From Isoperla grammatica (lineage: Eukaryota > Arthropoda > Insecta > Plecoptera > Perlodidae), in contig OX246737.1 in NCBI GenBank assembly GCA_945910005.1, positions 79,240,931 to 79,304,930 of the forward strand: a stretch of DNA of 64,000 nt. The letters run 5' to 3'. Made by a program: the position numbers and the translations under genes. Within the stretch, counting starts at the first letter, position 1. Each line of letters opens with the position of its first letter. A model generated the notes under the pieces. The model had not been told where the DNA came from, did not search any database, and saw nothing but the letters and a program-made list of their open reading frames with translations. This document shows positions 1 through 11,600 of the stretch, piece by piece.

Positions 1-110
1 AATAAGCACAATTTGTCCATTTCGTCACCTTTCGATAACTACTTTAGAAGTTACACCAACCGTTGAAAAATAATAATGTTAGAGTGCATTCTAAAAGAGT
101 ATTATGAAAA

Positions 111-157
111 TGCATAAATTGAGTTTTTTTGGCGTTTTTGGTTAAAATATGCATAAA
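111..157. repeat. Short internal direct repeat TGCATAAA in the monomer
   Basis: TGCATAAA occurs at 111-118 and 150-157 of the first monomer, 39 bases apart, separated by a T-rich tract. TGCAT also appears in GTGCATTC or CTGCATTC just upstream and in TTGCATAC downstream, giving four TGCAT per unit in most copies. This may be a trace of how the monomer was built from shorter segments, or simply a consequence of AT-rich composition. Confidence 0.5.
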
Positions 158-209
158 ATATAGAAATTGGCTGATTTTAGTCTATCTACCACAAACTTCC
201 AGTTTTAAG

Positions 210-237
210 AGGAATCTTGCATACGGCTGGGATTCCT
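210..237. repeat. Inverted repeat, 7-bp arms and 14-bp loop, in satellite monomer (one example)
   Basis: AGGAATC at 210-216 is the reverse complement of GATTCCT at 231-237, with a 14-base spacer containing TTGCATACGG. The same arrangement is found in the great majority of monomers of both families. The common T/C variant in the spacer (GGCTGGGA or GGCCGGGA) does not touch the arms. It may form a small hairpin in single-stranded DNA or in a transcript. Confidence 0.7.
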
Positions 238-324
238 AAGGGTTTTAACCAAATTGCACAAATCGTTGTTTTAGAGCGTTTCAGGCTCCAATAAGGACAA
301 TTTGTCCATTTCGTCACATTTCGA

Positions 325-342
325 TAACTTCTATAGAAGTTA
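325..342. repeat. Perfect 18-bp palindrome in satellite monomer (one example of many)
   Basis: TAACTTCTATAGAAGTTA equals its own reverse complement. It recurs in most family-A monomers at a fixed position about 36 bases into the unit, hence about every 289 bp. Family B carries a degenerate form (TAACTACTTTAGAAGTTA). A third variant with GATATTTTCTATAGAAG loses the outer left arm. The right half AGAAGTTA is the better conserved side, with some copies reading AGAAGTAA. It could be a dimeric protein-binding site or a cruciform-prone element. No function is shown by the sequence. Confidence 0.8.
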
Positions 343-865
343 CACTCCGTTGAATAATAAGAATTATATTTTGCATTCTTCAAGAGTATTATGAAAATGC
401 ATAAATTGAGTTTTTTGGTCGTTTTTGGTTAAAATATGGATAAAATATAGAAATTGGCTGATTTCAGTCTATCTACCACAAACTTCGAGTTTTAAGAGGA
501 ATCTTGCATACAGCTGGGATTCCTAAGTGTTTCAACCAAAGTTAACAAATCGTGGTTTTAGAGCGTTTCAGGCTCCAATAAGCACAATTTGTCCATTTCG
601 TCACATTTCGATATTTTCTATAGAAGTTACACCCTCCGTCGAAAAATAAGAGTTATAGGTTGCATTCTTCAAGAGTATAATGAAAATGCATAAATTGAGT
701 TTTTTGGTCGTTTTTGGTTAAAATATGCATAAAATATAGAAATTGGCTGATTTTAGTCTATCTACCACAAACTTCCAGTTTTAAGAGGAATCTTGCATAC
801 GGCTGGGATTCCTAAGGGTTTCAACCAAAATGCACAAATCGTTGTTTTAGAGCGTTTCAGGCTCC

Positions 866-1154
866 AATAAGCACAATTTGTCCATTTCGTCACATTTCGA
901 TAACTTCTATAGAAGTTACACCCTCCGTTGAAAAATAAAAATTATAGGCTGCATTCTTCAAGAGTATAATGAAAATGCATAAATTGAGTTTTTTCGTCGT
1001 TTTTGGTTAAAATATGCATAAAATATAGAAATTGGCTGATTTCAGTCTATCTACCACAAACTTCCAGTTTTAAGAGGAATCTTGCATACGGCTGGGATTC
1101 CTAAGGGTTTCAACCAAAGTTGACAAATCGTTGTTTTAGAGCGTTTCAGGCTCC
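866..1154. repeat. Representative family-A satellite monomer
   Basis: This 289-bp unit is typical of the majority family. Family A is recognised by TAACTTCTATAGAAGTTA followed by ACCCTCCG, then a tract ending GCATTCTTCAAGAGTATAAT. Two A subtypes alternate along the array. One has CCGTTG with GGCTGC downstream and usually CATAAAATATAG. The other has CCGTCG with GGTTGC and usually CATAAAAAATAG. Further biallelic sites are GGCTGGGA or GGCCGGGA, and AAATTGCACAAATCG or AAAGTTGACAAATCG. Confidence 0.85.
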
Positions 1155-2310
1155 AATAAGCACAATTTGTCCATTTCGTCACCTTTCGATAACTACTTTA
1201 GAAGTTACACCAACCGTTGAAAAATAATAATGTTAGTGTGCATTCTAAAAGAGTATTATGAAAATGCATAAATTGAGTTTTTTTGGCGTTTTTGGTTAAA
1301 ATATGCATAAAATTTAGAAATTGGCTGATTTTAGTCTATCTACCACAAACTTCCAGTTTTAAGAGGAATCTTGCATACGGCTGGGATTCCTAAATGTTTC
1401 AACCAAATTGCACAAATCGTTGTTTTAGAGCGTTTCAGGCTCCAATAAGCACAATTTGTCCATTTCGTCACATTTCGATAACTACTTTAGAAGTTACACC
1501 CTCCGTCGAAAAATAAGAATTATAGGTTGCATTCTTCAAGAGTATAATGAAAATGCATAAATTGAGTTTTTTCGTCGTTTTTGGTTAAAATATGCATAAA
1601 AAATAGAAAATGGCTGATTTCAGTCTATCTACCACAAACTTCCAGTTTTAAGAGGAATCTTGCATACGGCCGGGATTCCTAAGGGTTTCAACCAAAGTTG
1701 ACAAATCGTTGTTTTAGAGCGTTTCAGGCTCCAATAAGCACAATTTGTCCATTTCGTCACATTTCGATAACTTCTATAGAAGTTACACCCTCCGTCGAAA
1801 AATAAGAATTATAGGTTGCATTCTTCAAGAGTATAATGAAAATGCATAAATTGAGTTTTTTCGTCGTTTTTGGTTAAAATATGCATAAAAAATAGAAATT
1901 GGCTGATTTTAGTCTATCTACCATAAACTTCCAGTTTTAAGAGGAATCTTGCATACGGCCGGGATTCCTAAGGGTTTCAACCAAAGTTGACAAATCGTTG
2001 TTTTAGAGCGTTTTAGGCTCTAATAAGCACAATTTGTCCATTTCGTCACATTTCGATAACTTCTATAGAAGTTACACCCTCCGTCGAAAAATAAGAATTA
2101 TAGGCTGCATTCTTCAAGAGTATAATGAAAATGCATAAATTGAGTTTTTTCGTCGTTTTTGGTTAAAATATGCATAAAATATAGAAATTGGCTGATTTTA
2201 GTCTATCTACCACAAACTTCCAGTTTTAAGAGGAATCTTGCATACGGCCGGGATTCCTAAGGGTTTCAACCAAAGTTGACAAATCGTTGTTTTAGAGCGT
2301 TTCAGGCTCC
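1155..2310. repeat. Four-monomer HOR segment shared with 6934-8089 and 10113-11268
   Basis: Unit 1 of this segment has CACCTTTCG with GTGCATTCTAAAAG, AAAATTTAGAAATTGG and CCTAAATGTTTC, and unit 2 has AATAGAAAATGGCTG. The same series begins at 6934 (offset 5779, 20 monomers less one base) and again at 10113 (a further 3179, exactly 11 monomers). The three diverge after the fourth unit, where 2311 continues CACAATTTG and the other two CACAAATTG. Confidence 0.8.
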
Positions 2311-4334
2311 AATAAGCACAATTTGTCCATTTCGTCACATTTCGATAACTTCTATAGAAGTTACACCCTCCGTTGAAAAATAAGAATTATAGGCTGCATT
2401 CTTCAAGAGTATAATGAAAATGCATAAATTGAGTTTTTTCGTCGTTTTTGGTTAAAATATGCATAAAATATAGAAATTGGCTGATTTTAGTCTATCTACC
2501 ACAAACTTCCAGTTTTAAGAGGAATCTTGCATACGGCTGGGATTCCTAAGGGTTTCAACCAAATTGCACAAATCGTTGTTTAAGAGCGTTTCAGGCTCCA
2601 ATAAGCACAATTTGTCCATTTCGTCACATTCCGATAACTTCTATAGAAATTACACCCTCCGTCGAAAAATAAGAATTATAGGTTGCATTCTTCAAGAGTA
2701 TAATGAAAATGCATAAATTGAGTTTTTTCGTCGTTTTTGGTTAAAATATGCATAAAATATAGAAATTGGCTGATTTTAGTCTATCTACCACAAACTTCCA
2801 GTTTTAAGAGGAATCTTGCATACGGCTGGGATTCCTTAGGGTTTCAACCAAATTGCACAAATCGTTGTTTTAGAGCGTTTCAGGCTCCAAAAAGCACAAT
2901 TTGTCCATTTCGTCACATTTCGATAACTTCTATAGAAGTTACACCCTCCGTTGAAAAATAAGAATTATAGGCTGCATACTTCAAGAGTATAATAAAAATG
3001 CATAAATTGAGTTTTTTCGTCGTTTTTGGTTAAAATATGCATAAAATATAGAACTTGGCTGATTTTAGTCTATCTACCACAAACTTCGAGGTATAAGAGG
3101 AATCTTGCATACAGCTGGGATTCCTAAGTGTTTCAACCAAAGTTGACAAATCGTTGTTTAAAAGCGTTTAAGGCTCCAATAAGCACAATTTGTCCATTTT
3201 GTCACATTTCGATATTTTCTATAGAAGTTACACCCTCCGTCGAAAAATAAGAATTATAGGTTGCATTCTTCAAGAGTTTAATGAAAATGCATAAATTGAG
3301 TTTTTTCGTCGTTTTTGGTTAAAATATGCATAAAAAATAGAAATTGGCTGATTTCAGTCTATCTACCACAAACTTCCAGTTTTAAGAGGAATCTTGCATA
3401 CGGCCAGGATTCCTAAGGGTTTCAACCAAAGATGACAAATCGTTGTTTTAGAGCGTTTCAGGCTCCAATAAGCACAAATTGTCCATTTCGTCACATTTCG
3501 ATAACTTCTATAGAAGTTACACCCTCCGTCGAAAAATAAGAATTATAGGTTGCATTCTTCAAGAGTATAATGAAAATGCATAAATTGAGTTTTTTTCGTC
3601 GTTTTTGGTTAAAACATGCTTAAAAAATAGAAATTGGCTGATTTCAGTCTATCTTCCACAAACTTCCAGTTTTAAGAGGAATCTTGCATACGGCCGGGAT
3701 TCCTAAGGGTTTCAACTAAAGTTGACAAATCGTTGTTTTAGAGCGTTTCAGGCTCCAATAAGCACAATTTGTCCATTTCGTCACATTTCGTTAACTACTT
3801 TAGAAGTTACACCAACCGTTGAAAAATAATAATGTTAGTGTGCATTCTGAAAGAGTATTATGAAAATGCATAAATTGAGTTTTTTGGTCGTTTTTGATTA
3901 AAATATGCATAAAATATAGAAATTGGCTGATTTTAGTCTATCTACCACAAACTTCCAGTTTTAAGAGGAATCTTGCATACGGCCGGGATTCCTAAGGGTT
4001 TCAACCAAAGTTGACAAATCGTTGTTTTAGAGCGTTTCATGCTCCAATAAGCACAATTTGTCCATTTCGTCACATTTCGATAACTTCTATAGAAGTTACA
4101 CCCTTAGTCGAAAAATAAGAATTATAGGTTGCATTCTTCAAGAGTATAACGAAAATGCATAAATTGAGTTTTTTCGTCGTTTTTGGTTAAAATATGCATA
4201 AAAAATAGAAATTGGCTGATTTCAGTCTATCTACCACAAACTTCCAGTTTTCAGAGGAATCTTGCATCCGGCTGGGATTCCTAAGGGTTTCAACCAAAGT
4301 TGACAAATCGTTGTTTTAGAGCGTTTCAGGCTCC

Positions 4335-5488
4335 AATAAGCACAATTTGTCCATTTCGTCACCTTTCGATAACTACTTTAGAAGTTACACCAACCGTTGA
4401 AAAATAATAATGTTAGAGTGCATTCTAAAAGAGTATTATGAAAATGCATAAATTGAGTTTTTTTGGCGTTTTTGGTTAAAATATGCATAAAATATAGAAA
4501 TTGGCTGATTTTAGTCTATCTACCACAAACTTCCAGTTTTAAGAGGAATCTTGCATACGGCTGGGATTCCTAAGGGTTTTAACCAAATTGCACAAATCGT
4601 TGTTTTAGAGCGTTTCAGGCTCCAATAAGGACAATTTGTCCATTTCGTCACATTTCGATAACTTCTATAGAAGTTACACTCCGTTGAATAATAAGAATTA
4701 TATTTTGCATTCTTCAAGAGTATTATGAAAATGCATAAATTGAGTTTTTTGGTCGTTTTTGGTTAAAATATGGATAAAATATAGAAATTGGCTGATTTCA
4801 GTCTATCTACCACAAACTTCGAGTTTTAAGAGGAATCTTGCATACAGCTGGGATTCCTAAGTGTTTCAACCAAAGTTAACAAATCGTGGTTTTAGAGCGT
4901 TTCAGGCTCCAATAAGCACAATTTGTCCATTTCGTCACATTTCGATATTTTCTATAGAAGTTACACCCTCCGTCGAAAAATAAGAGTTATAGGTTGCATT
5001 CTTCAAGAGTATAATGAAAATGCATAAATTGAGTTTTTTGGTCGTTTTTGGTTAAAATATGCATAAAATATAGAAATTGGCTGATTTTAGTCTATCTACC
5101 ACAAACTTCCAGTTTTAAGAGGAATCTTGCATACGGCTGGGATTCCTAAGGGTTTCAACCAAAATGCACAAATCGTTGTTTTAGAGCGTTTCAGGCTCCA
5201 ATAAGCACAATTTGTCCATTTCGTCACATTTCGATAACTTCTATAGAAGTTACACCCTCCGTTGAAAAATAAAAATTATAGGCTGCATTCTTCAAGAGTA
5301 TAATGAAAATGCATAAATTGAGTTTTTTCGTCGTTTTTGGTTAAAATATGCATAAAATATAGAAATTGGCTGATTTCAGTCTATCTACCACAAACTTCCA
5401 GTTTTAAGAGGAATCTTGCATACGGCTGGGATTCCTAAGGGTTTCAACCAAAGTTGACAAATCGTTGTTTTAGAGCGTTTCAGGCTCC
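4335..5488. repeat. Four-monomer HOR segment, copy 2 (matches 1-1154)
   Basis: This is the second copy of the segment at 1-1154, with the same series of private variants in the same order. Such identity between units 15 monomers apart, when neighbouring monomers differ at many sites, indicates recent duplication of a multi-monomer block. Confidence 0.85.
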
Positions 5489-8400
5489 AATAAGCACAAT
5501 TTGTCCATTTCGTCACATTTCGATAACTACTTTAGAAGTTACACCAACCGTTGAAAAATAATAATGTTAGTGTGCATTCTGAAAGAGTATTATGAAAATG
5601 CATAAATTGAGTTTTTTCGTCGTTTTTGGTTAAAATATGCATAAAATATAGAAATTGGCTGATTTTAGTATATCTACCACAAACTTCCAGTTTTAAGAGG
5701 AATCTTGCATACGGCTGGGATTCCTAAGGGTTTCAACCAAAGTTGACAAATCGTTGTTTTAGAGCGTTTCAGGCTCCAATAAGCACAATTTGTCCATTTC
5801 GTCACATTTCGATAACTTCTATAGAAGTTACACCCTCCGTCGAAAAATAAGAATTATAGGTTGCATTCTTCAAGAGTATAATGAAAATGCATAAATTGAG
5901 TTTTTTCGTCGTTTTTGGTTAAAATATGCATAAAAAATTGAAATTGGCTGATTTCAGTCTATCTACCACAAACTTCCAGTTTTAAGAGGAATCTTGCATA
6001 CGGCCGGGATTCCTAAGGGTTTCAACCAAAGTTGACAAATCGTTGTTTTAGAGCGTTTCAGGCTCCAATAAGCACAATTTGTCCATTTCGTCACATTTCG
6101 ATAACTTCTATAGAAGTTACACCCTCCGTTGAAAAATAAAAATTATAGGCTGCATTCTTCAAGAGTATAATGAAAATGCATAAATTGAGTTTTTTCGTCG
6201 TTTTTGGTTAAAATATGCATAAAATATAGAAATTGGCTGATTTCAGTCTATCTACCACAAACTTCCAGTTTTAAGAGGAATCTTGCATACGGCTGGGATT
6301 CCTAAGGGTTTCAACCAAAGTTGACAAATCGTTGTTTTAGAGCGTTTCAGGCTCCAATAAGCACAATTTGTCCATTTCGTCACATTTCGATAACTACTTT
6401 AGAAGTTACACCAACCGTTGAAAAATAATAATGTTAGTGTGCATTCTGAAAGAGTATTATGAAAATGCATAAATTGAGTTTTTTCGTCGTTTTTGGTTAA
6501 AATATGCATAAAATATAGAAATTGGCTGATTTTAGTATATCTACCACAAACTTCCAGTTTTAAGAGGAATCTTGCATACGGCTGGGATTCCTAAGGGTTT
6601 TAACCAAAGTTGACAAATCGTTGTTTTAGAGCGTTTCAGGCTCCAATAAGCACAATTTGTCCATTTCGTCACATTTCGATAACTTCTATAGAAGTTACAC
6701 CCTCCGTCGAAAAATAAGAATTATAGGTTGCATTCTTCAAGAGTATAACGAAAATGCATAAATTGAGTTTTTTCGTCGTTTTTGGTTAAAATATGCATAA
6801 AAAATAGAAATTGGCTGATTTCAGTCTATCTACCACAAACTTCCAGTTTTAAGAGGAATCTTGCATACGGCTGGGATTCCTAAGGGTTTCAACCAAAGTT
6901 GAAAAATCGTTGTTTTAGAGCGTGTCAGGCTCCAATAAGCACAATTTGTCCATTTCGTCACCTTTCGATAACTACTTTAGAAGTTACACCAACCGTTGAA
7001 AAATAATAATGTTAGTGTGCATTCTAAAAGAGTATTATGAAAATGCATAAATTGAGTTTTTTTGGCGTTTTTGGTTAAAATATGCATAAAATTTAGAAAT
7101 TGGCTGATTTTAGTCTATCTACCACAAACTTCCAGTTTTAAGAGGAATCTTGCATACGGCTGGGATTCCTAAATGTTTCAACCAAATTGCACAAATCGTT
7201 GTTTTAGAGCGTTTCAGGCTCCAATAAGCACAATTTGTCCATTTCGTCACATTTCGATAACTACTTTAGAAGTTACACCCTCCGTCGAAAAATAAGAATT
7301 ATAGGTTGCATTCTTCAAGAGTATAATGAAAATGCATAAATTGAGTTTTTTCGTCGTTTTTGGTTAAAATATGCATAAAAAATAGAAAATGGCTGATTTC
7401 AGTCTATCTACCACAAACTTCCAGTTTTAAGAGGAATCTTGCATACGGCCGGGATTCCTAAGGGTTTCAACCAAAGTTGACAAATCGTTGTTTTAGAGCG
7501 TTTCAGGCTCCAATAAGCACAATTTGTCCATTTCGTCACATTTCGATAACTTCTATAGAAGTTACACCCTCCGTCGAAAAATAAGAATTATAGGTTGCAT
7601 TCTTCAAGAGTATAATGAAAATGCATAAATTGAGTTTTTTCGTCGTTTTTGGTTAAAATATGCATAAAAAATAGAAATTGGCTGATTTTAGTCTATCTAC
7701 CACAAACTTCCAGTTTTAAGAGGAATCTTGCATACGGCCGGGATTCCTAAGGGTTTCAACCAAAGTTGACAAATCGTTGGTTTAGAGCGTTTTAGGCTCC
7801 AATAAGCACAATTTGTCCATTTCGTCACATTTCGATAACTTCTATAGAAGTTACACCCTCCGTCGAAAAATAAGAATTATAGGCTGCATTCTTCAAGAGT
7901 ATAATGAAAATGCATAAATTGAGTTTTTTCGTCGTTTTTGGTTAAAATATGCATAAAATATAGAAATTGGCTGATTTTAGTCTATCTACCACAAACTTCC
8001 AGTTTTAAGAGGAATCTTGCATACGGCCGGGATTCCTAAGGGTTTCAACCAAAGTTGACAAATCGTTGTTTTAGAGCGTTTCAGGCTCCAATAAGCACAA
8101 ATTGTCCATTTCGTTACATTTCGATAACTTCTATAGAAGTTACACCCTCCGTCGAAAAATAAGAATTATAGGTTGCATTCTTCAAGAGTATAATGAAAAT
8201 GCATAAATTGAGTTTTTTCGTCGTTTTTGGTTAAAACATGCTTAAAAAATAGAAATTGGCTGAATTCAGTCTATCTACCACAAACTTCCAGTTTTAAGAG
8301 GAATCTTGCATACGGCCGGGATTCCTAAGGGTTTCAACCAAAGTTGACAAATCGTTGTTTTAAAACGTTTCAGGCTCCAATAAGCACAATTTGTCCATTT

Positions 8401-8667
8401 CGTCACATTTCGATAACTTCTATAGAAGTTACACCCTCCGTTGAAAAATAAGAATTATAGGCTGCATTCTTCAAGAGTATAATGAAAATGCATAAATTGA
8501 GTTTTTTCGTCGTTTTTGGTTAAAATATGCATAAAATATAGAAATTGGCTGATTTCAGTCTATCTACCACAAACTTCCAGTTTTAAGAGGAATCTTGCAT
8601 ACGGCTGGGATTCCTAAGGGTTTCAACCAAAGTTGACAAATCGTTGTTTTAGAGCGTTTCAGGCTCC
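5489..8667. repeat. 11-monomer HOR, copy 1 (3179 bp)
   Basis: This block is followed immediately by a second copy at 8668-11846. Shared diagnostic variants include TTTTAGTATATC, AAAAAATTGAAATTGG, GTTGAAAAATCG followed by GCGTGTCAGG, AATTTAGAAATTGG, ATCGTTGGTTTAG, TTAAAACATGCTT with GAATTCAGTC, and GTTTTAAAACG. Inside the block, units 5489-6356 and 6357 onward are themselves related at a 3-monomer offset (868 bp), so a smaller duplication is nested in the larger one. Confidence 0.85.
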
Positions 8668-11600
8668 AAAAAGCACAATTTGTCCATTTCGTCACATTTC
8701 GATAACTACTTTAGAAGTTACACCAACCGTTGAAAAATAATAATGTTAGTGTGCATTCTGAAAGAGTATTATGAAAATGCATAAATTGAGTTTTTTCGTC
8801 GTTTTTGGTTAAAATATGCATAAAATATAGAAATTGGCTGATTTTAGTATATCTACCACAAACTTCCAGTTTTAAGAGGAATCTTGCATACGGCTGGGAT
8901 TCCTAAGGGTTTCAACCAAAGTTGACAAATCGTTGTTTTAGAGCGTTTCAGGCTCCAATAAGCACAATTTGTCCATTTCGTCACATTTCGATAACTTCTA
9001 TAGAAGTTACACCCTCCGTCGAAAAATAAGAATTATAGGTTGCATTCTTCAAGAGTATAATGAAAATGCATAAATTGAGTTTTTTCGTCGTTTTTGGTTA
9101 AAATATGCATAAAAAATTGAAATTGGCTGATTTCAGTCTATCTACCACAAACTTCCAGTTTTAAGAGGAATCTTGCATACGGCCGGGATTCCTAAGGGTT
9201 TCAACCAAAGTTGACAAATCGTTGTTTTAGAGCGTTTCAGGCTCCAATAAGCACAATTTGTCCATTTCGTCACATTTCGATAACTTCTATAGAAGTTACA
9301 CCCTCCGTTGAAAAATAAAAATTATAGGCTGCATTCTTCAAGAGTATAATGAAAATGCATAAATTGAGTTTTTTCGTCGTTTTTGGTTAAAATATGCATA
9401 AAATATAGAAATTGGCTGATTTCAGTCTATCTACCACAAACTTCCAGTTTTAAGAGGAATCTTGCATACGGCTGGGATTCCTAAGGGTTTCAACCAAAGT
9501 TGACAAATCGTTGTTTTAGAGCGTTTCAGGCTCCAATAAGCACAATTTGTCCATTTCGTCACATTTCGATAACTACTTTAGAAGTTACACCAACCGTTGA
9601 AAAATAATAATGTTAGTGTGCATTCTGAAAGAGTATTATGAAAATGCATAAATTGAGTTTTTTCGTCGTTTTTGGTTAAAATATGCATAAAATATAGAAA
9701 TTGGCTGATTTTAGTATATCTACCACAAACTTCCAGTTTTAAGAGGAATCTTGCATACGGCTGGGATTCCTAAGGGTTTTAACCAAAGTTGACAAATCGT
9801 TGTTTTAGAGCGTTTCAGGCTCCAATAAGCACAATTTGTCCATTTCGTCACATTTCGATAACTTCTATAGAAGTTACACCCTCCGTCGAAAAATAAGAAT
9901 TATAGGTTGCATTCTTCAAGAGTATAACGAAAATGCATAAATTGAGTTTTTTCGTCGTTTTTGGTTAAAATATGCATAAAAAATAGAAATTGGCTGATTT
10001 CAGTCTATCTACCACAAACTTCCAGTTTTAAGAGGAATCTTGCATACGGCTGGGATTCCTAAGGGTTTCAACCAAAGTTGAAAAATCGTTGTTTTAGAGC
10101 GTGTCAGGCTCCAATAAGCACAATTTGTCCATTTCGTCACCTTTCGATAACTACTTTAGAAGTTACACCAACCGTTGAAAAATAATAATGTTAGTGTGCA
10201 TTCTAAAAGAGTATTATGAAAATGCATAAATTGAGTTTTTTTGGCGTTTTTGGTTAAAATATGCATAAAATTTAGAAATTGGCTGATTTTAGTCTATCTA
10301 CCACAAACTTCCAGTTTTAAGAGGAATCTTGCATACGGCTGGGATTCCTAAATGTTTCAACCAAATTGCACAAATCGTTGTTTTAGAGCGTTTCAGGCTC
10401 CAATAAGCACAATTTGTCCATTTCGTCACATTTCGATAACTACTTTAGAAGTTACACCCTCCGTCGAAAAATAAGAATTATAGGTTGCATTCTTCAAGAG
10501 TATAATGAAAATGCATAAATTGAGTTTTTTCGTCGTTTTTGGTTAAAATATGCATAAAAAATAGAAAATGGCTGATTTCAGTCTATCTACCACAAACTTC
10601 CAGTTTTAAGAGGAATCTTGCATACGGCCGGGATTCCTAAGGGTTTCAACCAAAGTTGACAAATCGTTGTTTTAGAGCGTTTCAGGCTCCAATAAGCACA
10701 ATTTGTCCATTTCGTCACATTTCGATAACTTCTATAGAAGTTACACCCTCCGTCGAAAAATAAGAATTATAGGTTGCATTCTTCAAGAGTATAATGAAAA
10801 TGCATAAATTGAGTTTTTTCGTCGTTTTTGGTTAAAATATGCATAAAAAATAGAAATTGGCTGATTTTAGTCTATATACCACAAACTTCCAGTTTTAAGA
10901 GGAATCTTGCATACGGCCGGGATTCCTAAGGGTTTCAACCAAAGTTGACAAATCGTTGGTTTAGAGCGTTTTAGGCTCCAATAAGCACAATTTGTCCATT
11001 TCGTCACATTTCGATAACTTCTATAGAAGTTACACCCTCCGTCGAAAAATAAGAATTATAGGCTGCATTCTTCAAGAGTATAATGAAAATGCATAAATTG
11101 AGTTTTTTCGTCGTTTTTGGTTAAAATATGCATAAAATATAGAAATTGGCTGATTTTAGTCTATCTACCACAAACTTCCAGTTTTAAGAGGAATCTTGCA
11201 TACGGCCGGGATTCCTAAGGGTTTCAACCAAAGTTGACAAATCGTTGTTTTAGAGCGTTTCAGGCTCCAATAAGCACAAATTGTCCATTTCGTTACATTT
11301 CGATAACTTCTATAGAAGTTACACCCTCCGTCGAAAAATAAGAATTATAGGTTGCATTCTTCAAGAGTATAATGAAAATGCATAAATTGAGTTTTTTCGT
11401 CGTTTTTGGTTAAAACATGCTTAAAAAATAGAAATTGGCTGAATTCAGTCTATCTACCACAAACTTCCAGTTTTAAGAGGAATCTTGCATACGGCCGGGA
11501 TTCCTAAGGGTTTCAACCAAAGTTGACAAATCGTTGTTTTAAAACGTTTCAGGCTCCAATAAGCACAATTTGTCCATTTCGTCACATTTCGATAACTTCT

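Larger units (their letters stand above)
1..289. repeat. Representative family-B satellite monomer
   Basis: The minority family has TAACTACTTTAGAAGTTA in place of the perfect palindrome, then ACCAACCG, then AATAATAATGTTAG and a GTGCATTCT...GAGTATTATG segment. Clear further examples start at 1155, 5489, 6934, 8668, 10113, 11847, 15603, 26003, 26292 and 45649. The remainder of the unit is the same as family A, so the difference is concentrated in roughly the segment from base 30 to base 105 of the monomer. B units are usually single and separated by several A units. Occasionally two adjoin, as at 26003-26580. Confidence 0.85.
1..1154. repeat. Four-monomer HOR segment, copy 1 (matches 4335-5488)
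   Basis: These four monomers recur at an offset of 4334 bp, one base short of 15 units. By eye the two segments are the same, including rare private variants: CACCTTTCG and GAGTGCATTCTAAAAG in unit 1, AATAAGGACA and TTGAATAATAAG in unit 2, ATCGTGGTTTTAG at the end of unit 2, and AATAAGAGTTATAGG in unit 3. The match stops at a monomer boundary: 1155 continues CACCTTTCG whereas 5489 continues CACATTTCG. Confidence 0.85.

Noticed and set aside
219..240. CENP-B-box-like motif near TTGCATACGGCCGGG in the C-variant monomers.
   Set aside because: Only about six of the nine essential bases fit: CGGG matches but the TTCG part does not. This is not enough to call a CENP-B box.
2700..2720. Bacterial-type promoter boxes (TTGACA and TATAAT both occur in the monomer).
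   Set aside because: They are not at promoter spacing in any consistent unit, and the DNA is eukaryotic.
2737..2961. Short plus-strand reading frames of 74 codons recurring in the array (2737, 28165, 32212, 36544, 38853, 42029, 44049).
   Set aside because: They are open stretches of the satellite monomer that recur because the monomer recurs. Most other copies of the same segment contain stops, and they resemble no known protein domain.
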